A DNA stretch of 54,976 nucleotides from the IMG/VR virus record IMGVR_UViG_3300042563_000596, positions 1-54,976 of that record, one strand, 5' to 3'. Source of the DNA: a virus. Shown here piece after piece: positions 14,326 to 23,547 of this stretch. The stretch's first letter is position 1; each line of letters opens with the position of its first letter. A model generated the notes under the pieces. The model was given only the letters and a program-made list of their open reading frames with translations, searched no databases and was not told the origin of the DNA. The translations under genes and the position numbers were made by a program.

Positions 14326-14755
14326 GTTCACTTATAATCCTACCGTGTGTTCTTCCTGCATCGTCTTGTAATCTATAAACATCATCTAACTCAGTAGTAC
14401 TGGTTTCTATAAACTCTAAATCAGTAACAGCAACAACTCTATGGACAATACCCGGTGTTATAGTAAATGTTACTCCCGGAGAGAGTTCTATCACTTCAAA
14501 CGTTTCTTCGTATTCATTTACCTGGCCTATAGTCATTCCTTTTTCTAAAAACATATCTATATCAAATATAGTTTTACTGCGATACAATTTACCCGTACCT
14601 TTGATAATACAATTAGTTTCACATTTGTACTTATGTACTTGCAAGCTAGTACGGTTTCCTGCTAAGAATAATATATTTTTTACAGCATAGGGGGTTCTGG
14701 TACCATCTTCTATCCATGATTCATGGCCCCATGGTTTTTTAACTAATTTAGACAT
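14318..14755 (-). CDS. Cupin protein like the mannose-6-phosphate isomerase domain (type II PMI)
   Basis: 145-residue single cupin. KKPWGHESWIED at the N-terminus matches the KPWG opening of phosphomannose isomerase/GMP-type cupins. SLQVHKYKCETNCIIKGTG fits the first cupin motif (metal His and Glu) and TITPGIVHRVV the second (P-G-x-x-H). It probably isomerises or epimerises a sugar phosphate for the nucleotidyltransferase whose gene it overlaps. A strong ribosome site (GAGGAA) precedes ATG 14755. Alternatives are dTDP-sugar isomerase-like or purely regulatory cupins. Confidence 0.82.
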   Translation of the reverse strand: MSKLVKKPWGHESWIEDGTRTPYAVKNILFLAGNRTSLQVHKYKCETNCIIKGTGKLYRSKTIFDIDMFLEKGMTIGQVNEYEETFEVIELSPGVTFTITPGIVHRVVAVTDLEFIETSTTELDDVYRLQDDAGRTHGRIISEHE

Positions 14756-14791
14756 TGTAATTCCTCGTGAAGAAAAAATTTGCTATAGCCT

Positions 14792-15844
14792 TCAGAAGAA
14801 ATCACCCAAATTATCTGAATTTCTTCGTATGTTAATAGCAGTTGCTCCTGGATATGGGTTTAACTCATTATAATCGTTGATCAATATTCGCGCAGAATCA
14901 TTTAAATTCATTAATAGTTGAAAGTCGTTAAAACCCAGAGACTTTAACATCTGATGTGTAATATCTCTAACAGATTCAGGTCTAGAGGTTGTAAAGATTA
15001 TCTGAGATCCCTGATCCTGCATTTTCAAAACAGTACCGACATTATTATTGAGAGGTACCGGCACACTGTCGTAATTATCAACCCCGTAACGTTGTTGATG
15101 TTTAATAATAGTTCCGTCAATATCACAGAATACAACAGGTTTATTATTATGTTCTAACCAATCATACATCGTACTTATATCAATATAATCAGTTGTATCT
15201 ACTATAAAAAAAGGTTGATTAGCTGACAACATATATCGTACAACATCACTAATAAATATTTCATTGTTTTCTTGTAAATTAGAATATTTTATATCCTGCA
15301 CCGCTGTTCTGAAATAATGTGCCTGTTGGAACTTATAACCCCCTGTACAATAAGTATCAGATAATACCCGTTTTTCTGATATTTTTTGCACAAATCCAGT
15401 ATCATTGAATGATACATAACTTTTATTAACAGGACTATTTACCGTTAATTTTTTATTAAAGGTAGAGACACATAAATAATGTCCTTCAACTATTTCATGC
15501 TTGAAAAAACTATCACAATCTTTTACTAGTATAGGACTAGCCATGGAAATTTGTGCAAGTTCTATTATTGCATCAACGGTGTCGGCCGGTCCCGAAGTTT
15601 GGTCAGGTACTATTACTAAATTTATTAAATTTCCGAATTCATGTTGTATAAAATCTTTTATATTAAACTTCTGTTCGTGTTCGGCAAGAACACCTATATG
15701 TATTTTATATTTGGTCAAATAAGGTTCAACCGCTCTGAAGAGCATACTTTTGCCTGCATAATCATATAACATAAATTTAGGTTTGTCCTCGGGAAACCGA
15801 GTTACTAACTCAGTTGCCGGCACTGCCGGCACTATTATTTCCAT
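14792..15844 (-). CDS. Nucleotidyltransferase-like/HAD phosphatase fusion
   Basis: 350 residues. The first 225 look like an NTP_transferase fold (MEIIVPAVPATELVTRFP, then a Lys-Pro KPKFM, SPILVKDCDSFF with a metal Asp, CTGGYKF). The glycine-rich loop is atypical: Pro-Ala replaces the usual GxGxR. From about residue 235 a HAD domain begins with VVFCDIDGTIIKH and continues IIFTTSRPESVRD and ILINDYNELNPY. Such fusions occur in phage and capsule loci and may make or recycle activated sugar phosphates. The start ATG 15844 overlaps the end of the upstream gene. The loss of the canonical loop may mean altered or no transferase activity. Confidence 0.72.
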   Translation of the reverse strand: MEIIVPAVPATELVTRFPEDKPKFMLYDYAGKSMLFRAVEPYLTKYKIHIGVLAEHEQKFNIKDFIQHEFGNLINLVIVPDQTSGPADTVDAIIELAQISMASPILVKDCDSFFKHEIVEGHYLCVSTFNKKLTVNSPVNKSYVSFNDTGFVQKISEKRVLSDTYCTGGYKFQQAHYFRTAVQDIKYSNLQENNEIFISDVVRYMLSANQPFFIVDTTDYIDISTMYDWLEHNNKPVVFCDIDGTIIKHQQRYGVDNYDSVPVPLNNNVGTVLKMQDQGSQIIFTTSRPESVRDITHQMLKSLGFNDFQLLMNLNDSARILINDYNELNPYPGATAINIRRNSDNLGDFF

Positions 15845-17310
15845 ACTCTGTTCATTTCCTCTAATAACATTTTTTGTTCAATTGTTCCCTTCTGTGAATA
15901 TTTATATACCCGTAATAATATTAGAATATAAAGATAGTCATTAAATGCTTCAGGAAACGCAATAACAAGTTCTTGTTTGATTGCAGATAATTTCAAATTG
16001 AATTCATTTTTATTTTCGTGTCTAATAAACCATTTACCGTCAAGATCATGTCGCAACTTAACTATATCAAATATCCAGGAATTATATGCATTGGAATCAG
16101 GGTCTATCATGTAAAAGTTGGGTTCCTTATATATAATGTTGTTTAATGTAAAGTCGCCGTGGCAGAAACCAGATGGTAGAATTTTAGGCAATTTATTTAA
16201 AAGTTCGGTGATAGTAAAGGGTAATTTATTATCGTTCTTGAAACAATCTAACTGATTTTTATATATTAATGTATAATTCTTTTCTTGAGTATTTATATTT
16301 TTAAATCTGTTCATGGTATCAATAACAAAATTTACAAATTTATGAATATTATCTAACTTTATAAAAGTTTTCATGTCGTATCCAGATATATATTCCATGT
16401 CAAGAACATTTTCTTCTTTATCTATAATTTTAGGAACTAAAAAGTTATTCTGATTCAATAATATTAATTTTTCATAATTTCTTTCTATATTATCTATTTT
16501 TCGTATAATAAAATCATTAAGACTTTTAATCATTAGCACTTTACTTCCAGAAAGTCCAGAAAACTCTTTTATAATCGTATCTTGAGAATTTAGTGATCTA
16601 TACCATTTGTCAGAATCTTTGCTAGCTATTTCAAAATCAATATGCGGTTTGTTTCTAGAATTGGGCCTAACAATACAAATCTGTTTTCCTACCCCTTTTA
16701 TTGTTTTCGGTGCATATTTAAAGATTTTAGATATTTTTTTTGCTAACCAAACATGTATATCTACCGTATTATGTAATTCGCTTACAGGAAGATTTATTAA
16801 TTTAATAATACTTTCATACTTTCCTATTATCATCTGATCCTGTATCCACATATGTACTACAGATTCGGTAGTGAATGTGTATATACGATCTTCATTCATT
16901 TCATTTATTTCATTTAACCATTCAAAAAAATGCGCAACATTAACATCATATTTAAAATACAAATCCGGTCTAATAATCAGACATACATCATATTTTATGT
17001 TTGATACTTTAACAAGTGCTATTCCTGCCATCCATCTATTAATCATTCTATGATTATTATTTTTACATGCTATATTACATGTTATAGCACTTCCTATATC
17101 AACACCTTTACAATTAGGTATAAGTCGTCTAATATTATATTCAGTTACGGTTTCATCGACATGAATGTTCAATTTATCATTGTGTTGTTTTGTAGTTTCC
17201 CAAGTTGAAAAATAAACATCTACGTCAGGATTGTCTAAAAACTTCCAAGATTTGTGTGCAATCTCAAACTCTCTAAAAGCACCGGAGATTAACACAGCTA
17301 TTTTTGTCAC
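15835..17310 (-). CDS. Glycosyltransferase-like domain fused to APH-like kinase
   Basis: 491 residues. The N-terminal part (MTKIAVLISGAFREFEIAHK ... YDVCLIIRPDLYF) shares the opening and the R-x-D stretch of the proteins at 18041-18781 and 18778-19242, a glycosyltransferase-like family. The C-terminal 220 residues are an APH/choline-kinase-like domain with catalytic loop CHGDFTLNNII and MIDPDSNAYNSWIFD. It may therefore make a sugar linkage and phosphorylate a sugar or polyol. The start is GTG 17310, in a GTGA overlap with the previous stop. It is AT-rich like its neighbours. Confidence 0.72.
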   Translation of the reverse strand: MTKIAVLISGAFREFEIAHKSWKFLDNPDVDVYFSTWETTKQHNDKLNIHVDETVTEYNIRRLIPNCKGVDIGSAITCNIACKNNNHRMINRWMAGIALVKVSNIKYDVCLIIRPDLYFKYDVNVAHFFEWLNEINEMNEDRIYTFTTESVVHMWIQDQMIIGKYESIIKLINLPVSELHNTVDIHVWLAKKISKIFKYAPKTIKGVGKQICIVRPNSRNKPHIDFEIASKDSDKWYRSLNSQDTIIKEFSGLSGSKVLMIKSLNDFIIRKIDNIERNYEKLILLNQNNFLVPKIIDKEENVLDMEYISGYDMKTFIKLDNIHKFVNFVIDTMNRFKNINTQEKNYTLIYKNQLDCFKNDNKLPFTITELLNKLPKILPSGFCHGDFTLNNIIYKEPNFYMIDPDSNAYNSWIFDIVKLRHDLDGKWFIRHENKNEFNLKLSAIKQELVIAFPEAFNDYLYILILLRVYKYSQKGTIEQKMLLEEMNRVWK

Positions 17311-18044
17311 AGTAAATCTTTGTTAGAGAAAAGCTCATTTTTATTTATATGATCCAATAAATGATGTGCCCAAGCCTTATGCGCTTTTTCTAGAGGATGT
17401 AATCTAGGCCCTATCTCAAATCCATGCATGTGCGTGAATTGGGCGAACGATATGTCATCATAATATCTAGGTTTGTATATTTGATTAACTACGCTGGCTG
17501 GCACACTTTCTGTAGTTATCATTTTCTCGTATTTATTACCCATAGATGATGTTAATAAATACGGTATTTTATTTTTCATTAAGAAATGTTGCAAACCGAG
17601 AACATGTAACATATCACTCATGTATATTCCTTTATTATCTTTTACTATGTTAATAAATAACTCCCACAATTTATACAAATCAGAAGATTTATCGCCCGGA
17701 GGAAATGTATACATGAACGGGAACCAGTTTGTGTCTATATAAAATTCTCTTCTATATGCATGTGTCAAACTTATATTAACAAATATTTTTTCAGGTGCGT
17801 ATTTTTCTAATGCCTGTGTTATATTTGTTATTGTTTTTCTATAGGCTCTTTCATTTGATCCTCCCGGTAATGCTTTATTGACATATTGTTTTAATCCCGG
17901 GATAGTATCAGCCATGATACCCGAATAACATTTCTTTCTATGGTATAACGTGAAATCGTATACATCACGAGTTTGTAATCTAGGATATCCTAATTCTTGC
18001 CCAAATGCAAATGAGTCTCCGGATATGTAAAAATATTCTATCAT
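17307..18044 (-). CDS. SGNH/GDSL-like hydrolase
   Basis: 245 residues from ATG 18044. I preferred this to the ATG at 18113 because it forms an ATGA overlap with the previous stop and gives a clean N-terminus (MIEYFYISGDSFAFGQELG). GDS is the nucleophile motif. GGSN may supply the oxyanion Gly/Asn. RLHPLEKAHKAWAHHL near the end gives the C-terminal catalytic His (usual form DxxHP). SGNH enzymes in such clusters add or remove acetyl or other acyl groups on sugars. It has no signal peptide, so it acts in the cytoplasm. Substrate unknown. Confidence 0.75.
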   Translation of the reverse strand: MIEYFYISGDSFAFGQELGYPRLQTRDVYDFTLYHRKKCYSGIMADTIPGLKQYVNKALPGGSNERAYRKTITNITQALEKYAPEKIFVNISLTHAYRREFYIDTNWFPFMYTFPPGDKSSDLYKLWELFINIVKDNKGIYMSDMLHVLGLQHFLMKNKIPYLLTSSMGNKYEKMITTESVPASVVNQIYKPRYYDDISFAQFTHMHGFEIGPRLHPLEKAHKAWAHHLLDHINKNELFSNKDLL

Positions 18045-18781
18045 ACCTGATAATACCTCATATGGTTCATACATATATCTCCGTATTTGATTATAGAATC
18101 TGCCGGTATACATTCTTTTCTATAAACAACTTCACCAGCATTGCTGTTTTTCATATACACGATGTTATATTTATTGCAATAGTCGTGCAGTATTACCCCG
18201 GGGCCTAAATATGATAAATCATCAGTCGTACTAATAATATGACGATAAACGTCAGTAACTACATCTATGCAATATGATGATCCGTAAAAAAACACATCTG
18301 ATAAGTTTGTTCGGTTGAACTCCGTTTTCATTCTATCTGCATGATTTATATATAAATCTAGTGTATGGTTTGGTTGCTTAAAAATAAAATTAGATGCAGG
18401 GTCAAATATTGAATCATATCTAGCTCTAACTACGCAATCATATCTAAAATTATTCCTTATTTCGTATTGTTTTTTCAAATTGTTTGCCATCATCATACTA
18501 TAAAATAAACTATGCCATGGGCCCTCGGTTGGGCAGTCCTGCTTGCTTTCTATTAATGTTAATTTAGGATCATATTTATTCAATACTATTTGTAGATCAT
18601 CTCTGTTAACTAGCTCGTCTTCTGACCAATAAACAAAATCTTTCTTCATTTTCCATGTGTTATAATCCCAAGCATGACAGAAATAATCAGTTTCATAATC
18701 TCCACTGAAATAATTTTGTATAGACTTTAATGTAAATTCCGCAGTCCTAGATTGCCCGCTTAAACAAACAGCTATTTTCAT
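18041..18781 (-). CDS. Glycosyltransferase-like protein
   Basis: 246 residues. It begins MKIAVCLSGQSRTAEFTLKS and has DYETDYFCHAWDYNTWK, HSLFYSMMMANNLKKQYE and FRYDCVVRARYDSIF. This pattern is typical of a family in phage and capsule loci usually annotated as putative glycosyltransferases, in which R-x-R-x-D may stand in for a DxD motif. It overlaps both neighbours by four bases (ATGA). No membrane segment. Donor and acceptor are unknown; assignment rests on family pattern and context. Confidence 0.65.
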   Translation of the reverse strand: MKIAVCLSGQSRTAEFTLKSIQNYFSGDYETDYFCHAWDYNTWKMKKDFVYWSEDELVNRDDLQIVLNKYDPKLTLIESKQDCPTEGPWHSLFYSMMMANNLKKQYEIRNNFRYDCVVRARYDSIFDPASNFIFKQPNHTLDLYINHADRMKTEFNRTNLSDVFFYGSSYCIDVVTDVYRHIISTTDDLSYLGPGVILHDYCNKYNIVYMKNSNAGEVVYRKECIPADSIIKYGDICMNHMRYYQV

Positions 18782-19242
18782 CTGGTTATATGCACCATTG
18801 GTATTTTTATACTTTTTATATGATAGAAGAATCTAGTAGCATCGGTCATGTCCCAACTAGAATCAATCTTATTAAAGATGAATTCACATAACCTATCAAA
18901 AACTAGTGAATTTGCATAAAATCCACTAGGAGATATCCCTTTTTTATAGCTGTTATCATAAAAAACGTTATTTAAATAGTAGATTTTATTATCTATTTCA
19001 TGTTTAAAATTTAAATTGTTTAACAAATGTACGTCTTCACATTGTAGCGCAATACAAATATCAAAATTATTTTTATGATATATTTCATACTGTCGTTTTT
19101 GATTAGCGGTAAGCCACATACTAGTATATTGACATTTATCAGATACAGCAAAAGTTTCTATACGATAATCCTTTTCACTGAGACTTATATCATTCTTGAT
19201 TGGTGTATTACCGAACACACATAGAGCTATATTTTTAATCAT
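18778..19242 (-). CDS. Short relative of the neighbouring glycosyltransferase-like genes
   Basis: 154 residues, beginning MIKNIALCVFGNTPIKNDIS. The middle (MWLTANQKRQYEIYHKNNFD) matches the SMMMANNLKKQYEIRNNFRYD region of the next gene, so it looks like a shortened or diverged paralogue. ALQCEDVHL replaces the R-x-D stretch. ATGA overlaps at both ends show that it is kept in the coupled operon, so it is probably expressed and not debris. It may be a partial duplication that pairs with the full-length protein. Confidence 0.62.
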   Translation of the reverse strand: MIKNIALCVFGNTPIKNDISLSEKDYRIETFAVSDKCQYTSMWLTANQKRQYEIYHKNNFDICIALQCEDVHLLNNLNFKHEIDNKIYYLNNVFYDNSYKKGISPSGFYANSLVFDRLCEFIFNKIDSSWDMTDATRFFYHIKSIKIPMVHITR

Positions 19243-20810
19243 GATGATCTCACAATCAAATTTTCTCTTTTATTTTTACACATTATATAAAAATCTCTAT
19301 ATTCAGGAAACACTTCTAAAAAATCTGATTCATTTCTGGTATCTATTTCATTTATGTAGTCATGAAATTTAGCATAGATCAGAGCAGTTTTGTTAGGGTC
19401 TGATTGTAATGTCTTTTGGAAATGCATTATTTGCAAACACACTCTTTTAAATTTTTCAATCTCATATGGTTCAAATCCTTGAAAGGAACCCCATATAGTA
19501 CCGGCCATGTTTCCTGACATAAAATTCATAGCCGGTATCAGATACTTCTGTATCAAATCCGGAGTAGCATATTGCGCATCTAATACTTCAGGATATCGTA
19601 AGTATGGAGTATCTATTCCGACTACGTTCATATGGTCTGGATTTTTTGCATTCCTAGTGACAAATGAATCTCCGGAGTCTGGTATAACAAACCCCGTTTC
19701 TAATTCCCATACCGTACCTGCACTATCAGGATTATACCTTTTCTTTAACTCTAATTGCCATTTCAGCAAATCTATAAATGTCGTTAAGCTTAGTAGGTTA
19801 AAAGTACACATAGTAGTTACTCTTATATTACCAATATCTAGAAGTTGTATATATCGTTGTTTAAATAACTCTATATCTAATCCAGGTCGCAAATATTCTG
19901 CCTGCTTCCCCCATGCGTCCAGGCTAGTATATACTGTAAACTTTTTTACCGATTTGTTTTTAACTAACTGTTCTATCTTATTTACAAATTTATCCCAAAG
20001 TGCTTCAGGGGCACACAGATTAGTGTTTATATTAAATTCTAATTCTATATTCGGATTTTCTATTAACCAGTCGATGCTTCTGTATGTTTCTTTACTTAGT
20101 AATGGCTCCCCACCGGTAATACGATATGTTTTAAGTTTAGTATATGCTTGAGGGAACCAATTCCAAAAAGCATCAATATAAGGATTACATTCGTTGTTTT
20201 TATACGTTAGGTTCTCTAAACCTTCTTGATACCCTTGTATCCATTGTTCATGTTTAGTATTCTCCAAAACTTTAAGAGGACCTAAACGCCTTAGTTCATC
20301 TGCCCATTTAGAACTGTACTCCGGGCCGCAATATATACATTTAAAATTACACACATTACTGAAATCTACTTCTAAGTACGTAGGGAAAAAATCATCACTG
20401 GGATCAGTACTAATTATAGTATCGTGGTTTTCTAGTGCCCATGGCTCCATACTTTTCAAGTATCGGTCACTAATCTCACCAGTGTCTTCCACTCGCCAGC
20501 AGTATTCACATTCTGTGGGTTTTTTATCGGACATCATTTCATGTCTTGCTTTTTTTAAATGCGTAGTATTAAATAATGCATTGGGATTATTTTCTAACTC
20601 TTCTAGCGGTATTTTATGAGTTTTTGGATGATGACAAGAATGTACTAACCCAGTACCTAAATGTAAAGTGACTTGAGTAAATTTAGCCAAACAAAATCCA
20701 CTTCCAGTTTCGTTCAATAAATCTCGTACTTCAAGTATGTTATCTCTATTATTGCGATCTATGTTACCCTGTGAGTTCAAATTCCACTGAACTTCTTCAA
20801 ATGAAGTCAT
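19239..20810 (-). CDS. Radical SAM protein with extra cysteine cluster
   Basis: 523 residues from ATG 20810; a GAGGG ribosome site in the end of the upstream gene fits this start. The radical SAM motif CNFKCIYC is at about residues 154-161, followed by YRITGGEPLL, the SAM-binding GGE. An N-terminal segment has LVHSCHHP and ECEYCWR, likely ligands for another Fe-S cluster, as in twitch/SPASM-type enzymes. Such enzymes modify sugars, peptides or cofactors through radical chemistry. Its place between glycosyltransferase genes suggests sugar or virion-peptide modification; the actual substrate cannot be read. Confidence 0.85.
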   Translation of the reverse strand: MTSFEEVQWNLNSQGNIDRNNRDNILEVRDLLNETGSGFCLAKFTQVTLHLGTGLVHSCHHPKTHKIPLEELENNPNALFNTTHLKKARHEMMSDKKPTECEYCWRVEDTGEISDRYLKSMEPWALENHDTIISTDPSDDFFPTYLEVDFSNVCNFKCIYCGPEYSSKWADELRRLGPLKVLENTKHEQWIQGYQEGLENLTYKNNECNPYIDAFWNWFPQAYTKLKTYRITGGEPLLSKETYRSIDWLIENPNIELEFNINTNLCAPEALWDKFVNKIEQLVKNKSVKKFTVYTSLDAWGKQAEYLRPGLDIELFKQRYIQLLDIGNIRVTTMCTFNLLSLTTFIDLLKWQLELKKRYNPDSAGTVWELETGFVIPDSGDSFVTRNAKNPDHMNVVGIDTPYLRYPEVLDAQYATPDLIQKYLIPAMNFMSGNMAGTIWGSFQGFEPYEIEKFKRVCLQIMHFQKTLQSDPNKTALIYAKFHDYINEIDTRNESDFLEVFPEYRDFYIMCKNKRENLIVRSS

Positions 20811-20812
20811 AC

Positions 20813-21763
20813 TTACCAACCCTCAATTCGTCTGATTACTTCCATTTCAGTGACTAGTGTGCCTTGATTTCTGAAATCTCGCTTGTAGTGTCTTTTGAAA
20901 AACTTACTTTGTTCTTTATTTAACGTGTCTACTGGTAAGCCTAGTTTATCATGTAAACTAAAACCTAGTGTTATTATTTTTAAAGCAGGATCACTGTCTT
21001 TATGTTCTTCCCAAAGTGCGGCTATATTATCAAACCATTGTACTGTGGTATGATCCCAATCTGTAAGCATTGTCATATACGTTCCTAACCTAGCACCATA
21101 TATAGCCCACATACCGTTGGTAACATCTGCGCCCACGTTATGCCATATAGTCAAGTTGTCTACGTTTCTCATAGCAACAGTTTCTTTGAATTCATCAACT
21201 GTTGGCTTTCTACCCCTGTCTAGTGACATTTTGACACCTTCTCTAAAGCCAGCTCGCCAGGCTTGAAAAGGTGTGTAGTTTGGATATGTAGTAGAATAAG
21301 AATCCCACATAGCGTAATATGAACTGTCAGCATCCATACAAAAATCTACTATGCGTGATACATCACCTTCAGTTTGATTTTCATGCGTCTTCATATTAGC
21401 AACGTATTCTTTTGTCCAAGAACTAATACCACCGTTGCCGTATCTTAATCCGTTTATAGCGTTTATAGCTTTCCATCTAAACTGAGCATTCTTAAATTTA
21501 TCATCTTTGCCAGTAAAGTCAAGTTGTAAGTTAAAGAAAGATTCTTCGGGTAAGTTGTCACCGTCAATCAAAATAAATCTATCAGTGTCACTCATTTCGC
21601 CTGCTGCTTTGTGTGCAGCATCACTGCCCTTCACGCCGTCTACTCGCTTGGCCCAGGGCACCATGTTCTTTATCTTTAGCCAAAATTCTTCTTTGGCCGG
21701 CTCGTCAAAACTTAAATAAATTACATCAAGATCAGCTATATCAATTATATCGTTAGAGTTCAT
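20813..21763 (-). CDS. GT-A-like phage glycosyltransferase
   Basis: 316 residues. DVIYLSFDEPAKEEFWLKI, WAKRVDGVKGSDAAHKAAGE, FILIDGDN (likely metal-binding DGD) and PFQAWRAGFREGVKM form the pattern of a glycosyltransferase-like family common in T4-like marine phages. The C-terminal domain of the 1457-residue protein (4600-8973) is a relative, but without the DGD. The gene overlaps the small protein gene before it and precedes the radical SAM gene by two bases. Its role is probably sugar transfer to a phage or host surface molecule, or to DNA; no direct evidence separates these. Confidence 0.7.
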   Translation of the reverse strand: MNSNDIIDIADLDVIYLSFDEPAKEEFWLKIKNMVPWAKRVDGVKGSDAAHKAAGEMSDTDRFILIDGDNLPEESFFNLQLDFTGKDDKFKNAQFRWKAINAINGLRYGNGGISSWTKEYVANMKTHENQTEGDVSRIVDFCMDADSSYYAMWDSYSTTYPNYTPFQAWRAGFREGVKMSLDRGRKPTVDEFKETVAMRNVDNLTIWHNVGADVTNGMWAIYGARLGTYMTMLTDWDHTTVQWFDNIAALWEEHKDSDPALKIITLGFSLHDKLGLPVDTLNKEQSKFFKRHYKRDFRNQGTLVTEMEVIRRIEGW

Positions 21764-22100
21764 ATGTTATCATTTTCCAATTTGTCGTTGCAATTTTGTG
21801 GTTCTTAGATACTACTATGCTAATATCTTCAGCAGCGCACAGCTTTCCTGTGTCGCATGGCATTAATTTAGAAACTACTGCGTTAGAAACAACAGTTGTT
21901 ATTCTTCCGTCTACTACGCGAACATCAGGTCTTGCTTGTGCGAACGTACTATTATCTACAATAATAAAGTTGCCGGGCAGCTTTTCACATGTGTAACAAA
22001 TAACTTTACCTTTTTCATCATAGTATAATCTAAACTCAGGAGTACTTATCTTAGGAGCTTCAAATAAAACAATGTATCCTTCTTCATTTTGTTTTTGCAT
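21753..22100 (-). CDS. Hypothetical phage protein
   Basis: 115 residues that I cannot assign. It appears mainly beta-stranded (GYIVLFEAPKISTPEFRLYY, GKVICYTCEKLPGNFIIVD), with a CYTC pair and two further Cys (PCDTGKLC). It ends MITYEL, and its last codons overlap the start of the glycosyltransferase gene. Similar short proteins often sit beside structural or host-surface genes in these phages. It has no signal peptide. Confidence 0.65.
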   Translation of the reverse strand: MQKQNEEGYIVLFEAPKISTPEFRLYYDEKGKVICYTCEKLPGNFIIVDNSTFAQARPDVRVVDGRITTVVSNAVVSKLMPCDTGKLCAAEDISIVVSKNHKIATTNWKMITYEL

Positions 22101-22102
22101 AG

Positions 22103-22900
22103 TTATTTCAATAGCCTATCAGCAAATGCTTTTTTATGATAGTGAAATGGATACATTTGCGGCACTGTTTGTACTCTAATTTGATTAGGTAATACTTCAT
22201 AAACAAAAGTATCTGTCCAATCTTCTGTATACGTACCGTTTATAAACTGTTTCATGTGTATCATACTCATATCTTTAAACGTAGGTAACGTTGTATTTTC
22301 AACACCCAATACGTGACTTGCGATTGCATATGCCCAATCAGTAGTTACTAGTTCATTGGTTTTACATTTTAAAATAGCGCGATACTGATCCCAATTATCA
22401 AATACATCAAGAACTATACCAAAAAAACGCTTAGCTAAGTCAGACTTCTTGAAGTAAGTGATAGCGTTATAACAATCAGGTAAACAATTGTCATCAATAA
22501 ATCGTCTGTATACTCGTACATCTGAAATTTCTTGCTTGTAGTTTCTTATCGTAGTAGATACAACCAAGTCACGTTCTTTTAAAATATCCCACCAATATGT
22601 AATATCTTTTGGTATATACATATCTGCTTCTAATTTGATTGTATATTCGTACGGAGAGGCTAGGTATACTTGCCAATCATTTGATAACTTCCAATCACTA
22701 TCTGGTTCTAATTCACCGTACGGTAGCTCTACTATGTGATTGAAGTATTTTGCGTAATCACTTACAACCAAATCCATTGTTACTAATGTTACAGATTCGT
22801 CGGGCATTACTCTTTTAATACTTTTTGCTAATGCAGCGGCACACTTAACATAATCAACTTTGTCGGTATTTTGTGCTAAAATTACAAAGCCTCGGTTCAT
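22103..22900 (-). CDS. GT8-like glycosyltransferase
   Basis: 265 residues. The N-terminus MNRGFVILAQNTDKVDYVKC and the run of alternating strands fit a GT-A fold. YTIKLEADMYIP holds a DxD-like element (EAD), and YNAITYFKKSDLAKRFF and TTDWAYAIASHVLG fit the acceptor side of GT8-like enzymes. A paralogue lies two genes upstream (23544-24344), with the same R-G-x-x-x-x-A opening. ATG 22900 overlaps the sulfotransferase stop (ATGA). Donor sugar unknown. Confidence 0.7.
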   Translation of the reverse strand: MNRGFVILAQNTDKVDYVKCAAALAKSIKRVMPDESVTLVTMDLVVSDYAKYFNHIVELPYGELEPDSDWKLSNDWQVYLASPYEYTIKLEADMYIPKDITYWWDILKERDLVVSTTIRNYKQEISDVRVYRRFIDDNCLPDCYNAITYFKKSDLAKRFFGIVLDVFDNWDQYRAILKCKTNELVTTDWAYAIASHVLGVENTTLPTFKDMSMIHMKQFINGTYTEDWTDTFVYEVLPNQIRVQTVPQMYPFHYHKKAFADRLLK

Positions 22901-23547
22901 ATTCGTTCTCGTAACTCAATTAATTTATTATATATCTGTATTTCACTTTTCAAATATTCTTGTATCATGTCTACTGTTATTTTAGGTAAGTTATCATATT
23001 TTTCAAGAAATTTAATACACGACTTATCTTTTTTATCGGTTATATGTGTATAAGAGATATCTAAAGATGATAACATATATTGTAGTTCTTCTAGCTTCCA
23101 GATTTGATAAGTTTTATTCTTTGGGATGTGCTGAATAACATCTGTGATTCTTGTTAGCCAATTACTTATGTGATACTCCTGACTATAGTCTAGTGCAGAA
23201 TTTATTACAGAAAGACGATACAAGACAAAAGAGTTTACGTCAATACGATCTGCATCATAAAAATGATTTAAATAATGTGTGTTAACACGCCAGTCTTCTA
23301 GTATTCCCGATCTAAAGCGTGCCAGAGGGTCTCGTACAACAAAATGTACTTTGTATCCCTGATCAACTTTAGATAAAAATTCTGTACTAGTGATACTAGT
23401 AGTACGCCAGGTGCGGTCACTGACAGTGTGTAACGTTTTTGAACCACATTTACCGTTAGTAATTACAATGTTATCTTTTATGAAATAAAACGGAAATATA
23501 CTATTACCTATAAAAGAATTAGCATCTAATAACTCAAATATATTCAC
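22897..23547 (-). CDS. Sulfotransferase-family protein
   Basis: 216 residues. NGKCGSKTLHTV (about residues 31-42) fits the 5'-phosphosulfate loop of PAPS-dependent sulfotransferases (usual form PKxGSTxL), and VHFVVRDPLARFRSG (about 67-81) the 3'-phosphate loop (RDPxxRxxS). Both key elements are present, so an active enzyme moving sulfate from PAPS to a sugar hydroxyl is plausible. It is flanked by two GT8-like genes with ATGA overlaps, so the acceptor is likely the glycan they build. The APS-kinase-like gene at 2018-2473 could supply PAPS. Confidence 0.78.
   Translation of the reverse strand: MNIFELLDANSFIGNSIFPFYFIKDNIVITNGKCGSKTLHTVSDRTWRTTSITSTEFLSKVDQGYKVHFVVRDPLARFRSGILEDWRVNTHYLNHFYDADRIDVNSFVLYRLSVINSALDYSQEYHISNWLTRITDVIQHIPKNKTYQIWKLEELQYMLSSLDISYTHITDKKDKSCIKFLEKYDNLPKITVDMIQEYLKSEIQIYNKLIELRERI

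Noticed and set aside
19507-20151. Plus-strand 214-residue frame
   Set aside because: Opposite the radical SAM gene; its residues follow the complement of conserved motifs and it has no ribosome site.
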